From: Pelagibacterium xiamenense
GTDB taxonomy: Bacteria; Pseudomonadota; Alphaproteobacteria; Rhizobiales; Devosiaceae
Direction: 5' to 3'
Assembly: GCF_021166475.1 (NCBI RefSeq)
Contig: NZ_JAJOYS010000002.1
Location: 186,001-250,000 of the forward strand
Length of the DNA: 64,000 nt
A program made the translations under genes and the position numbers. The notes below the pieces were generated by a model. It saw only the letters and a program-made list of their open reading frames with translations. It was not told where the DNA came from and searched no databases. The number at the start of each line of letters is the position of its first letter. The stretch's first letter is position 1. Below, piece after piece: positions 26,117 to 34,897 of the stretch.

Positions 26117-26383
26117 TTAGATAAGGCCCGCCTTCTGGCAGTCGCTGTAGGAGATCGACGAGATCTGCACGTTGGGCGTCGCCAGCTCCGCGGTCAGCGA
26201 AGGCTCAACGTCGAACGCGTCCGAAAGCGAGGACTTGCTGCCCATTTCTTCGCAGTACTGGGCAACATAGGGCAGGTCCTGGTCGGACACGGTGATCGTT
26301 CCGATAGGCGTCTGCGCAAAGGCAGTGCCTGCGGCGAGAGCACCAACGAGGGTAGCGGAAGCAAGAAGCAGATTGGTTTTCAT
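26117..26383 (-). CDS. Small exported protein with two conserved cysteines (paralog 1)
   Basis: This 88-residue protein has a clear signal peptide (M-K-T-N-L-L-L-A-S..., cleavage after A-F-A). The mature part of about 65 residues opens Q-T-P-I-G-T-I-T-V and contains only two cysteines, Cys44 in Q-Y-C-E-E and Cys82 in D-C-Q-K-A-G, that could form one disulfide. The gene 333 bp upstream encodes a paralog with the same opening and closing motifs. The ATG at 26383 has AAGGAC in front; an open frame continues upstream but without similarity or signal. I do not recognise a named family. A periplasmic or secreted location is inferred from the signal peptide. Confidence 0.7.
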   Translation of the reverse strand: MKTNLLLASATLVGALAAGTAFAQTPIGTITVSDQDLPYVAQYCEEMGSKSSLSDAFDVEPSLTAELATPNVQISSISYSDCQKAGLI

Positions 26384-26715
26384 TGAAGTAGTCCTTTTTA
26401 AGGTTTGTGTCCGGCTGGAAGGTCGTTGCCCGCCAGTTCCGAACCCCCAAACGCTCGCTCCGCCGGATGGCCTTTGTTGGACCAATTTTGGGCACAATTG
26501 CCTTAATCGGATGAATTCGTGATAAAAATTTAGCAATGATTTGAAAAGGTTGCGCGGGGTTCCTATATCGACAATTCGCCGGAATGCGGCCCTCGGCAAG
26601 CCTGTCGAAACGCCTGTTCAAATTTGTATCCGATTGCTCCGATATGCGTCTTCCGAGACGTCCGTAGGAGGCCCGGCCGACTTGGCGACCGGACCATTCC
26701 CGTTTGGCAATCGGC
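26384..26715. other. Intergenic region between the two small exported-protein genes
   Basis: This 332-bp region is upstream of paralog 1 and downstream of paralog 2, both on the minus strand. It is clearly AT-richer than its surroundings at 26490-26560 and probably holds the promoter of paralog 1. No RNA gene, repeat or credible open frame is seen. Confidence 0.5.
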
Positions 26716-26994
26716 CTATTCGACAAGGCCGGCTTCTTCACAGTCGTCGATCGTGATCGACGAGAGGTCGATGTTAGGGGTCTGAACCTCCTCGAGCGGA
26801 CCGGCTTCGGAATCATCGCTGTCCGAGTCGGCGTCCGAGTGTTCACCTGCGAGGTCTTCACAGTAAGCCTGGACATGGGGCAGTTGTTCATCGGTCACAG
26901 TGATCGTGCCGATAGGCGTCTGGGCGAATGCGCCCGCGCCGAGCGTAAGTCCGGCGAACAGTGCGAAGGGCGTGGCGAGAGCTTTGAGCTTCAT
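26716..26994 (-). CDS. Small exported protein with two conserved cysteines (paralog 2)
   Basis: This 92-residue protein has a signal peptide ending G-A-F-A and the same mature start Q-T-P-I-G-T-I-T-V as paralog 1. It shares L-P-x-V-x-x-Y-C-E near residue 38 and P-N-I-D-L-S-S-I-T-I-D-D-C-E-E-A-G-L at the end. Cysteines are at 45 and 85. Between them is an acidic stretch (D-A-D-S-D-S-D-D-S-E) that paralog 1 lacks. AGGAGAAAG precedes the ATG. It faces away from the arsR operon. The repeated motifs support a real, recently duplicated family. Function is unknown; the acidic segment might bind cations. Confidence 0.72.
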   Translation of the reverse strand: MKLKALATPFALFAGLTLGAGAFAQTPIGTITVTDEQLPHVQAYCEDLAGEHSDADSDSDDSEAGPLEEVQTPNIDLSSITIDDCEEAGLVE

Positions 26995-27133
26995 ATCTTT
27001 CTCCTCTTAGACAAGAGCATAAGCGGCGGACGGCATGTCCGCCCTTCGCCAAACGATGCCGGCGGCGCGCCGTTGCGGCCCTTAACTTTGGTTATTGGAT
27101 GACAGCAGCGTCAGCGCGTTTGACACGCCGTTT

Positions 27134-27147
27134 ATATATCGATATAT
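27134..27147. promoter_or_regulatory. Probable ArsR operator
   Basis: A perfect 14-bp palindrome, ATATATCGATATAT, is followed by a partly repeated TCTCGATA, all within 22 bp of the arsR start at 27156. AT-rich palindromes over the promoter are the usual ArsR/SmtB sites, so this is likely where the repressor blocks its own operon. Confidence 0.65.
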
Positions 27148-27155
27148 CTCGATAC

Positions 27156-27515
27156 ATGGATACTAATAACGCCATCGACGCCTTCTCTGCACTCGCGCAA
27201 CCGACGCGCCTCGACATCTTCCGCCGGCTCATCAAGGCCGGAACTGATGGGCTGTCCGCCGGAGCAGTCGCCGAGGCGGTAGAGGGACGTCAGAATACGG
27301 TCTCGAACCACCTCTCCGTGCTCGCGCGAGCAGGCCTGATCGAGGGCCAACGCGACGGCAGGACAATCACCTACCGCGCAAATTTCGCGCAGGCCGGTCA
27401 GCTTGTCGCATTTTTGCTGGAGGATTGCTGTGGCGGGCGCCCCGAAATCTGCGCGCCACTCGTGAATACCCTTTCGTGCCTGCAACCGGATACTGCGGAG
27501 ACCTGCTGTGACTGA
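27156..27515 (+). CDS. arsR: ArsR-family arsenic-responsive repressor
   Basis: This 119-residue winged-helix repressor heads the arsenic operon. Residues ~5-80 form the helix-turn-helix domain (F-S-A-L-A-Q-P-T-R-L-D-I-F, then Q-N-T-V-S-N-H-L-S-V-L-A-R-A-G-L-I). The N-terminal arsenic site C-x-C of the E. coli type is absent. Instead the C-terminal tail carries Cys91-Cys92, Cys99, Cys108 and Cys117-Cys118, resembling ArsR proteins that sense As(III) through a C-terminal cysteine cluster. The start at 27156 is preferred because the palindromic operator lies at 27134-27147; an ATG at 27099 would put the operator inside the gene. No ribosome site is evident, so the message may be nearly leaderless. 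It overlaps the next gene by 8 bp. Confidence 0.9.
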   Translation: MDTNNAIDAFSALAQPTRLDIFRRLIKAGTDGLSAGAVAEAVEGRQNTVSNHLSVLARAGLIEGQRDGRTITYRANFAQAGQLVAFLLEDCCGGRPEICAPLVNTLSCLQPDTAETCCD

Positions 27516-28008
27516 GCCCGTCTATAACGTCCTCTTCCTGTGTACGGGCAATTCAGCCCGCTCGATCCTCGCCGAGGCTCTGCTCAACCGTGATGGTCGG
27601 GGCCGGTTCCGGGCCTATTCCGCCGGCAGCCATCCCAAGGGTGAGGTCCACCCTTTCACTATTCACATGCTCAAAACCCTCAATATCGACCCGGGATTTG
27701 CCCGATCGAAAAGCTGGGACGAATTCGCCGAACCGGGCGCGCCAGAATTCGATTTCATCTTTACCGTCTGCGACGACGCCGCGAAGGAAGAATGCCCCGT
27801 CTGGCCCGGCCATCCGATGACCGCGCATTGGGGCGTACCCGATCCCGCCGCCGCCGAGGGCACCGATAGCGAGAAGCACGTCGCTTTCGCCGAGGCCGCC
27901 CGGCAGCTGGGCAACCGCATTTCGCTCCTGATCAACCTGCCCCTCGAGAGCATCGACCGGCTGGCGCTCAAGACCAAACTCGCCGCCATCGGCCAGACCA
28001 AGGACTGA
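27508..28008 (+). CDS. arsC: Arsenate reductase, low-molecular-weight phosphatase type
   Basis: This enzyme reduces arsenate to arsenite using an LMW-protein-tyrosine-phosphatase fold. The 166-residue protein has the P-loop C-T-G-N-S-A-R-S with nucleophile Cys12 and Arg18. Two further cysteines, Cys88 (in T-V-C-D-D) and Cys96 (in E-E-C-P-V-W-P-G), match the resolving pair of thioredoxin-linked ArsC enzymes. The D-P-A acid motif is in V-P-D-P-A-A near residue 112. It overlaps arsR by 8 bp and is followed 6 bp later by the arsenite exporter gene, so detoxification steps are encoded in order. A second arsenate reductase of a different family ends the same operon. Confidence 0.93.
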   Translation: MTEPVYNVLFLCTGNSARSILAEALLNRDGRGRFRAYSAGSHPKGEVHPFTIHMLKTLNIDPGFARSKSWDEFAEPGAPEFDFIFTVCDDAAKEECPVWPGHPMTAHWGVPDPAAAEGTDSEKHVAFAEAARQLGNRISLLINLPLESIDRLALKTKLAAIGQTKD

Positions 28009-28014
28009 ATTCCT

Positions 28015-29076
28015 ATGACCATCGATACCACTGCCCCCGCGCCCGCGGGCGGAATCGGCTTTTTTGAAAAATGGCTGTCCGTCTGGGTCGCTGCCGCGAT
28101 TGTTGCCGGCGTCGTCCTTGGCAATCTGTTCCCAGGCGCCTTCGCCGCCCTGGCAGCGCTCGAATACGCCTCGGTGAATTTTGTGGTGGCGATCCTCATC
28201 TGGGCCATGGTCTACCCCATGATGGTCGCGGTTGATTTCGCCTCGATCGCGAAAATTGGCGAGCGTCCCAAGGGTCTGGTCCTGACCATTGTCGTCAACT
28301 GGCTCGTAAAGCCGTTCACCATGGCCCTCCTGGGCGTCGTGTTCTTCAACTACCTTTTCGCGCCCCTGATCGACCCCGCCGATGCCCAGCAATATATCGC
28401 CGGCCTCATCTTGCTTGGCGCCGCGCCCTGCACCGCCATGGTGTTCATCTGGTCACAACTCACGCGCGGAGACGCGACCTACACCCTCGTGCAGGTTTCG
28501 GTGAACGACGTCATCATGGTCTTCGCCTTCGCGCCCATCGTGGCCCTTCTGCTCGGCCTGACCGAACTGACAGTGCCCTGGCAGACCCTGCTGCTGTCCG
28601 TCGGTCTTTATGTCATCGTTCCGCTCATTGCCGGCATGATAACGCGCGCGCTTCTGCTTAGCGATGGTGACCAGCAGTCGCTCGACGCGTTCAATGCCCG
28701 CGTCAAGCCGTTCTCGGTGCTCGGACTGCTCATTACCGTGGTGCTCTTGTTTGGCTTCCAGGGCGCGACCATCCTGGCCAACCCGCTGATCATCGTCCTT
28801 ATTGCCATCCCTCTGCTCATTCAGTCCTACGGGATCTTCGGCATTACGTTCTGGGCGGCATGGAAGTGGAAAATTCCGTTCAATATCGCGGCGCCATGCG
28901 CCTTGATCGGCACATCCAACTTCTTCGAACTTGCCGTGGCCGTGGCAATATCCCTGTTCGGGCTTAATTCCGGAGCAGCGCTCGCGACGGTCGTTGGCGT
29001 CCTCGTTGAGGTTCCGGTGATGCTCTCCCTCGTGGCTCTGGCCAATCGCAACCGGCACCGTTTCACCGAGCAATAG
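28015..29076 (+). CDS. acr3: Arsenite efflux transporter Acr3
   Basis: Acr3 exports As(III) across the inner membrane. The 353-residue protein has about ten hydrophobic segments, and the family's functional cysteine lies in the [11 protein letters not shown] motif near residue 141. Further conserved polar positions are in L-T-R-G-D-A-T-Y (~152) and [16 protein letters not shown] near 295. It is of the BASS superfamily and not the unrelated ArsB type. It lies 6 bp after the phosphatase-type arsC and 36 bp before the glutaredoxin-type arsC. The whole set is presumably induced by arsenite through ArsR. Confidence 0.95.
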   Translation: MTIDTTAPAPAGGIGFFEKWLSVWVAAAIVAGVVLGNLFPGAFAALAALEYASVNFVVAILIWAMVYPMMVAVDFASIAKIGERPKGLVLTIVVNWLVKPFTMALLGVVFFNYLFAPLIDPADAQQYIAGLILLGAAPCTAMVFIWSQLTRGDATYTLVQVSVNDVIMVFAFAPIVALLLGLTELTVPWQTLLLSVGLYVIVPLIAGMITRALLLSDGDQQSLDAFNARVKPFSVLGLLITVVLLFGFQGATILANPLIIVLIAIPLLIQSYGIFGITFWAAWKWKIPFNIAAPCALIGTSNFFELAVAVAISLFGLNSGAALATVVGVLVEVPVMLSLVALANRNRHRFTEQ

Positions 29077-29112
29077 TTCCGCCTCGAGGACACGTCACGA
29101 CAGGATCAGGCC

Positions 29113-29535
29113 ATGACCATCACCATTTACCACAACCCCGACTGCGGCACTTCGCGCAACACCCTCGCCATGATCCGTCAAAGCGGCGAGGAACCTGTGA
29201 TAATCGAATATCTCAAAACCCCGCCCGACCGCGCCACGCTTGTCGATCTCATTTCCCGTTCGGGCCTCACGGTCCGCGCCGCCATGCGCGCCAAGGAGCC
29301 GGTCTTTGCAGAACTTGGCCTCGGGGATTCGAGCCTGTCGGACGACGCCTTGCTCGACGCAATGCTCGCCCACCCGATCCTCATCAACCGCCCCTTCGTC
29401 GTGACGCCACGCGGCGTCCGTCAGTGCCGTCCGTCCGAGGTGGTCCTCGACATCCTGCCCAATCCCGATATCGGCCCGTTCACGAAGGAAGACGGCGAAG
29501 TCGTGATCGATGCAGAGGGCCAGCGCGTCAAATAG
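29113..29535 (+). CDS. arsC: Arsenate reductase, glutaredoxin-dependent type
   Basis: This 140-residue ArsC of the thioredoxin-fold/Spx superfamily uses glutathione and glutaredoxin. Its active site is N-P-D-C-G-T-S-R-N-T-L with Cys11. The anion-binding arginines are in N-R-P-F-V-V-T-P-R-G-V-R near residues 95-106. It ends the ars operon, 36 bp after acr3, and its stop is 3 bp from the convergent lysE-like gene. It is unrelated to the arsC at 27508, so the operon carries two non-homologous enzymes for the same reaction. The assignment is firm. Confidence 0.94.
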   Translation: MTITIYHNPDCGTSRNTLAMIRQSGEEPVIIEYLKTPPDRATLVDLISRSGLTVRAAMRAKEPVFAELGLGDSSLSDDALLDAMLAHPILINRPFVVTPRGVRQCRPSEVVLDILPNPDIGPFTKEDGEVVIDAEGQRVK

Positions 29536-29538
29536 CGC

Positions 29539-30153
29539 TTACTGCTTGGCGACGATGAAGGCCGCCGCCCCGGCCATTGCGCCGGCAGCACCCCGGTTGA
29601 GAAACTTGAGGGCGCGCGGATTGCGCAGGAAGTTCCGTGCCTTTGCGGCCAACGCGATATAGGGCACGAGAACGACATAGAGCACGGCAATGGAGATCAC
29701 GACCAGCCAGCCAAAATCGGCAGGCGTCACCTGTTCGAGGTCCACCACGGTGGGCAGCAGTGCCATATAAAAGATGATGGTTTTTGGATTTGAGATCGTT
29801 ACTGAGAAGCCCGAGAGCATCGACGCGAAGAACCCGCTTCCCTTACGGGCCGAGACCTTTTCCGGATCGATCCCCGCCCGCCAGAAGCTGATCGCCAGGT
29901 AGACGAGATACGCCGCCCCGGCGAACTTGATGACGACAAACAGACCCGAGTACGTCGCTGCGATCGCCGTAAGCCCAAGCACCGCGAAGCTGAGATAGGT
30001 AAGGTCGCCTAAAACCAGCCCTCCGAGAAACCACAGCGCCGGCCGGAATCCCGAACCGAGCGCCTTGCCCACCGCTGCCGCGATCCCCGGCCCGGGAATC
30101 GCCGCCGCGATGGCGAGCGCAACGGCATAGGGAAGAAAGTCGAGTAGGAACAT
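29539..30153 (-). CDS. LysE/RhtB-family exporter
   Basis: This 204-residue inner-membrane protein has five to six hydrophobic segments and the family pattern: A-A-A-I-P-G-P-G near residue 18, G-x-x-L-G-D-L-x-Y near 46, a K-x-x-G-A-A-Y-L-V-Y-L segment near 75, and the N-P-K-T-I-I-F-Y motif near 120. Members export amino acids such as lysine, threonine or homoserine. The substrate cannot be named. It is convergent with the ars operon, 3 bp away, with no sign of arsenic-related function. It is separate from the ferredoxin gene by about 90 bp. Confidence 0.88.
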   Translation of the reverse strand: MFLLDFLPYAVALAIAAAIPGPGIAAAVGKALGSGFRPALWFLGGLVLGDLTYLSFAVLGLTAIAATYSGLFVVIKFAGAAYLVYLAISFWRAGIDPEKVSARKGSGFFASMLSGFSVTISNPKTIIFYMALLPTVVDLEQVTPADFGWLVVISIAVLYVVLVPYIALAAKARNFLRNPRALKFLNRGAAGAMAGAAAFIVAKQ

Positions 30154-30241
30154 GGCATCGTGCTCACGGGGCCCAGGCAGGCACGATGCTCTACACCGGA
30201 ATGGCCTCGGAGAAAAGCGGCACCTTCGCGCCGGCCCTGAG

Positions 30242-30571
30242 CTAGGCTGCGTCTTCCTGGCGCGCGGAGTCTGCCAGCGTCACCTTGAGCCCGTCGAGTT
30301 CTTCGCTCATCAGGATTTGGCACGAAAGCCGCGAATTGGGCTGGATATCGGGCACGGAATCCAGCATGTCCTCTTCCTCGTCCGATGGCGGGTTGAGCTT
30401 GTCTTCCCATTCCGCGTCGACGAAGACGTGACAGGTCGCGCACGAGCACGACCCGCCGCACTCGGCCTTGATGTTGAGGCCCCAGTCGCGGATCACCTCC
30501 ATCACGCGCCAGCCCTCGAGCGCTTCGAGCTCATGGACGGTGCCTTCCTGGTCGGTGACGATGATCTGCAT
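30242..30571 (-). CDS. [2Fe-2S] ferredoxin, adrenodoxin type
   Basis: This 109-residue electron carrier has cluster ligands Cys38, Cys44 and Cys47 (C-x5-C-x2-C in E-C-G-G-S-C-S-C-A-T-C) and Cys84 in R-L-S-C-Q-I. The spacing is that of adrenodoxin/Isc-type ferredoxins. It starts 2 bp after the ferredoxin-NADP reductase gene and ends the sulfate-assimilation operon, so it probably shuttles electrons from that reductase to the sulfite reductase CysI. A close paralog lies at 36554-36874, on the other side of the cys genes. Confidence 0.9.
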   Translation of the reverse strand: MQIIVTDQEGTVHELEALEGWRVMEVIRDWGLNIKAECGGSCSCATCHVFVDAEWEDKLNPPSDEEEDMLDSVPDIQPNSRLSCQILMSEELDGLKVTLADSARQEDAA

Positions 30572-30573
30572 CT

Positions 30574-31629
<1,056 letters not shown>

Positions 31630-31666
31630 CTATCGGTTTGGGGCGCTCTATAGATGAGCTTGCCTC

Positions 31667-32953
31667 TCAAGTATAGCTTCCATTGCGCCGCAGGAAGGGC
31701 CGCGTGCCGGCCGGCACTTCGCCCAGCCCCACCGGCTGGTAGTAGTGCGAAACCGCCGCCAGAGCGTCCTTTTCCAGCGCCTCACGCGTAGGCTTGTGCG
31801 TCACGATGAACGCGTTGATGCCGCAACGGCGCATGAAGGGGATCTGGTCGGTCAGAACATCGCCTACCGCCCGCATCTCGCCCTCGTAGCCGTAGCGCTC
31901 ACGCACCAGCCGTGCGCTGGAATAGCCGCGCCCGTCGGTGAACTTGGGGAAATTGATTGCAATCGAAGAGAACCGGTCCAGATCCTCTGCGACGTCCTCG
32001 ACCTTCTCACCGGGATCGACCTGCAGTCCGATCGGATGCGGGCTGGCAAGGAAAGCGTCGCGGTTCTCAAGGAAAACCGTGACCGGCACATGCGTATAGC
32101 GCACGTCGCCGGGAACGTCGTCCTCGGCCCAGGCGCGCCAGGGATCGGCCTTGAACTCACCGTCCTTGAACAGGGTCTTCTCCGACTGGCTCATGGGCGC
32201 CGCAATCTTCCCGTTGAAGTCAAAGTGGATACCGCATTCCTGCTTGTTGAGCCCGCGCCAACGGCCCGCGCGCGGGTCCTCGCCTTCGGCAACGGCGCTT
32301 GTGCACGGCGCACAGCCGATGGATTTGTAGCCCTCGGCGTAAAGCGGGTGCTCGGGCAGGCCGTGCTCGGCCTTGTACGCCTCGATATCGGCATGCGTAA
32401 AGTACGCAAGCGGGTTGACCTTGATGCGGTCGTCGCTCGTCAACTCGAAATGCGGCAGCACGCCCCGGTCCGAAGTCTGGAACCGCTTGCGGCCGGTCAC
32501 CCATCCGCCATAGCCCGAGACCACTTTTTCGAGCGGTTCGGTCTTGCGGATATGGCAGCAGCTGTCGGGGTCCGTCTCCCAGAGGTTGCCGTTGGGATCG
32601 AACCGCTCGATATCGCCGCTGTCCGGATGGAGCGCCAGTACGTTCGTCAGCCCCAACTGCTGCTTGAGCGTTTCCACATAAGCGAGCGTTTCGGGGAAAT
32701 GCTTGCCCGTCTCCAGAAACAGCACCGGCAGATCTGGGTTCACCTTCGACACGACGTGCAAGAGCACCGCCGAATCCGCCCCGAACGAAGAGACGATCGC
32801 CAGATCGCCCGGCAGCAATTCCTCGGCAGCCTGACGCAGCACGCCCTCGGCATCCATCTCGTCGAACATGCCGTTGAGCGCGATGATGCCGAGCGACCGC
32901 AGCTTGTCGGGCTTGGCCTCCGCGACCGTGAACATGGGATTAGCCGTTGCCAT
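31667..32953 (-). CDS. cysH: Fusion of adenylylsulfate reductase (CysH) and DUF934 domain
   Basis: This 428-residue protein reduces activated sulfate to sulfite. Residues 1-~248 are CysH: PP-loop S-S-F-G-A-D-S-A (55-62), Cys132-Cys133 and Cys214/Cys217 for a 4Fe-4S cluster, and catalytic Cys240 in K-Q-E-C-G-I-H. The iron-sulfur cysteines indicate the APS-using type. From about residue 258 the same frame continues into a complete DUF934 domain (L-F-K-D-G, D-P-W-R, then F-T-D-G-R-G-Y-S-S-A-R-L near residue 358 and V-L-x-D-Q-I near 386). This domain is usually a separate gene beside cysI. The start at 32953 overlaps the cysI end by 14 bp. No stop or frameshift is visible at the joint, so the fusion looks real. 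Confidence 0.9.
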   Translation of the reverse strand: MATANPMFTVAEAKPDKLRSLGIIALNGMFDEMDAEGVLRQAAEELLPGDLAIVSSFGADSAVLLHVVSKVNPDLPVLFLETGKHFPETLAYVETLKQQLGLTNVLALHPDSGDIERFDPNGNLWETDPDSCCHIRKTEPLEKVVSGYGGWVTGRKRFQTSDRGVLPHFELTSDDRIKVNPLAYFTHADIEAYKAEHGLPEHPLYAEGYKSIGCAPCTSAVAEGEDPRAGRWRGLNKQECGIHFDFNGKIAAPMSQSEKTLFKDGEFKADPWRAWAEDDVPGDVRYTHVPVTVFLENRDAFLASPHPIGLQVDPGEKVEDVAEDLDRFSSIAINFPKFTDGRGYSSARLVRERYGYEGEMRAVGDVLTDQIPFMRRCGINAFIVTHKPTREALEKDALAAVSHYYQPVGLGEVPAGTRPFLRRNGSYT

Positions 32954-34598
32954 AAAGCGCCTCCTTGAACGGCGCGTCGCCCAGCCGGCGATAGGCCGCG
33001 ATGAAGGTTTCATCCGGGGTTTCCCGGTGGGCGATATAGGTGTCCACCAGCTTCTCGATGGCGCCGGGCACCTCCTCGGCGACGAAACCGCGTCCCAGGA
33101 TGTTGCCGATGGCCGCATTTTCGCTCGCATCGCCACCAACGGTGATCTGATAAAGCTCCGTGCCCTTCTTCTCGACACCAAGAATACCAATGTGACCGAC
33201 GTGGTGATGCCCGCAGGCATTGATGCAGCCCGAGATCTTGATCTTGAGGTCCCCGATCTCCTTCTGCCGCTCGGGTGCCGAGAAGCGCTTGGAGATATCT
33301 TGCGCGATCGGGATCGAGCGGGCATTGGCCAGCGCGCAGTAATCGAGCCCCGGGCAGGTGATCATATCCGTGATCTCGCCCGCATTGGCTTCGGCCAACT
33401 CAGCCTCCACCAGCGCGTCATAGACCGCCTTGAGATCGGTGAGCGCGACATGCGGCAGAACGAGGTTCTGCTCGTGGGTCACGCGCAATTCGTCGAAGCT
33501 GTACTTTTCCGCGAGATCCGCAACGACCTCCATCTGCTCGGCCGTCGCATCGCCCGGCGCGCCACCGATGGGCTTCAGCGAGATCGTGACCGAGGTATAG
33601 CCCTGCTTGGCATGCGGGAAGGTGTTGTTCTCAAGGAACCGTCCATAGGCCGGATTGAGGATCTTCTCCTTCTCCACATCGATATCGACAACGCCGACGT
33701 CCTTGAATGCGGGCAGCGCGAAATAGTCGGTGATCCGGTCCAGCTCTTCCTGCGGCAGGGTCAAAACGCCACCGCGTACCTGCGCGAACTCTTCCTCGAC
33801 CTGCCCCTTGATCGTCTCGAGGCCTTCCTCGTGAACGAGGATTTTGATGCGCGCCTTGTACTTGTTGTCCCGGCGCCCATAGCGGTTGTAGACGCGCAGG
33901 ATCGACTCCAGATACGCCAGCAGGTGTTCATGCGGCACGAAACCGTTGATGAGCTTGGCGATCATCGGCGTACGGCCAAGCCCGCCGCCGACATAAACCG
34001 CCCAGCCGACATCGCCCTTGCCGTTGGTCTGCGCCATCAGCCCGATATCGTGGAACTTCACCGCCGCGCGGTCGTTCGGCGCGCCGGTGATGGCGATCTT
34101 GAACTTGCGCGGCAGGAAGGTGAATTCCGGGTGCAGACTCGACCACTGCCGGATGATCTCGGCAACCGGACGCGGATCGATGATCTCGTCGGCCGCCGCG
34201 CCGGCGAACTGGTCGGTCGTGACGTTTCTTATGCAGTTCCCCGAAGTCTGGATCGCGTGCATCTCGACCGAGGCGAGATCCGCAAGGATCGCCGGCACGT
34301 CGCGCAGCTTGGGCCAGTTGTACTGGATGTTCTGCCGCGTCGTGAAATGTCCGTAGCCACGGTCGTACTTGCGTGCGATATGCGCCAGCATCCGCATCTG
34401 CTTTGACGACAGCGTGCCATAGGGCACGGCGACGCGCAGCATATAGGCGTGAAGCTGCAGATAAAGACCGTTCATAAGCCGCAGGGGCCGGAACTGGTCT
34501 TCATTGAGCTCGCCCGAAATGCGGCGGCGCACCTGGTCTGAAAACTGGGCAACGCGTTCGTTTACAAACGCGGCGTCGAACTCGTCATATCGATACAT
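32940..34598 (-). CDS. cysI: Ferredoxin-dependent sulfite reductase (nitrite/sulfite reductase family)
   Basis: This siroheme enzyme makes the six-electron reduction of sulfite to sulfide. The 552-residue protein has two nitrite/sulfite-reductase half-domains. The 4Fe-4S/siroheme ligands are Cys415 and Cys421 (T-C-P-G-L-D-Y-C) and Cys458 and Cys462 (S-G-C-I-N-A-C-G-H-H). The substrate-site arginine-rich stretch H-F-T-T-R-Q-N-I-Q-Y is near residue 85. Siroheme comes from CysG upstream in the operon, and electrons plausibly from the ferredoxin encoded downstream. The start at 34598 begins M-Y-R-Y-D-E-F and overlaps the DUF2849 gene by 14 bp. A nitrite reductase role is less likely given the cysH and cysG neighbours. 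Confidence 0.93.
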   Translation of the reverse strand: MYRYDEFDAAFVNERVAQFSDQVRRRISGELNEDQFRPLRLMNGLYLQLHAYMLRVAVPYGTLSSKQMRMLAHIARKYDRGYGHFTTRQNIQYNWPKLRDVPAILADLASVEMHAIQTSGNCIRNVTTDQFAGAAADEIIDPRPVAEIIRQWSSLHPEFTFLPRKFKIAITGAPNDRAAVKFHDIGLMAQTNGKGDVGWAVYVGGGLGRTPMIAKLINGFVPHEHLLAYLESILRVYNRYGRRDNKYKARIKILVHEEGLETIKGQVEEEFAQVRGGVLTLPQEELDRITDYFALPAFKDVGVVDIDVEKEKILNPAYGRFLENNTFPHAKQGYTSVTISLKPIGGAPGDATAEQMEVVADLAEKYSFDELRVTHEQNLVLPHVALTDLKAVYDALVEAELAEANAGEITDMITCPGLDYCALANARSIPIAQDISKRFSAPERQKEIGDLKIKISGCINACGHHHVGHIGILGVEKKGTELYQITVGGDASENAAIGNILGRGFVAEEVPGAIEKLVDTYIAHRETPDETFIAAYRRLGDAPFKEALYGNG

Positions 34599-34890
34599 GG
34601 CCGTCCTCGTCGAGGTTCTGGCGGGAAAAACGCGGAGTGGTGGGGCCCTCGGCGCGGATGCGCTCACGGATACGGTTGGGGACGATCACACCGTCCTCGA
34701 CGCTCACCGCCTCGGCCTCGATGCTGATGACCATGCCGGTGGCCTGGGTCGCGGCGATCGCAGCGTCACGCGCCTCGGCGTCGTCCTTTGCAAAGACCCG
34801 CGCCTTTTGCAGGTCCTCGCCCCAATGCCCTTCGCCGTCGAGATAGACGACGGCGCCCGAGAGCAGTTCGTTTCCCGTGAGGATTTCCAT
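34585..34890 (-). CDS. DUF2849 protein of the sulfite-reductase operon
   Basis: This 101-residue cytoplasmic protein matches DUF2849: G-N-E-L-L-S-G-A-V-V-Y-L near residue 6, W-x-x-x-L-x-x-A-R-V-F near 23, and a conserved I-x-P-x-R-I-R-E-R-I-R-A-x-G-P-T-T segment near 70. The family occurs almost only between cysG and cysI in alphaproteobacteria. Gene order here is the same, with a 7-bp gap after cysG and a 14-bp overlap into cysI. Its molecular role is unknown; a part in siroheme delivery or sulfite reductase maturation is an inference from context only. Confidence 0.85.
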   Translation of the reverse strand: MEILTGNELLSGAVVYLDGEGHWGEDLQKARVFAKDDAEARDAAIAATQATGMVISIEAEAVSVEDGVIVPNRIRERIRAEGPTTPRFSRQNLDEDGHVSI

Positions 34891-34897
34891 TGCCGTC

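Noticed and set aside
27000-27155. arsR start at 27099.
   Set aside because: It would place the operator palindrome inside the coding region and add 19 residues not typical of the family.
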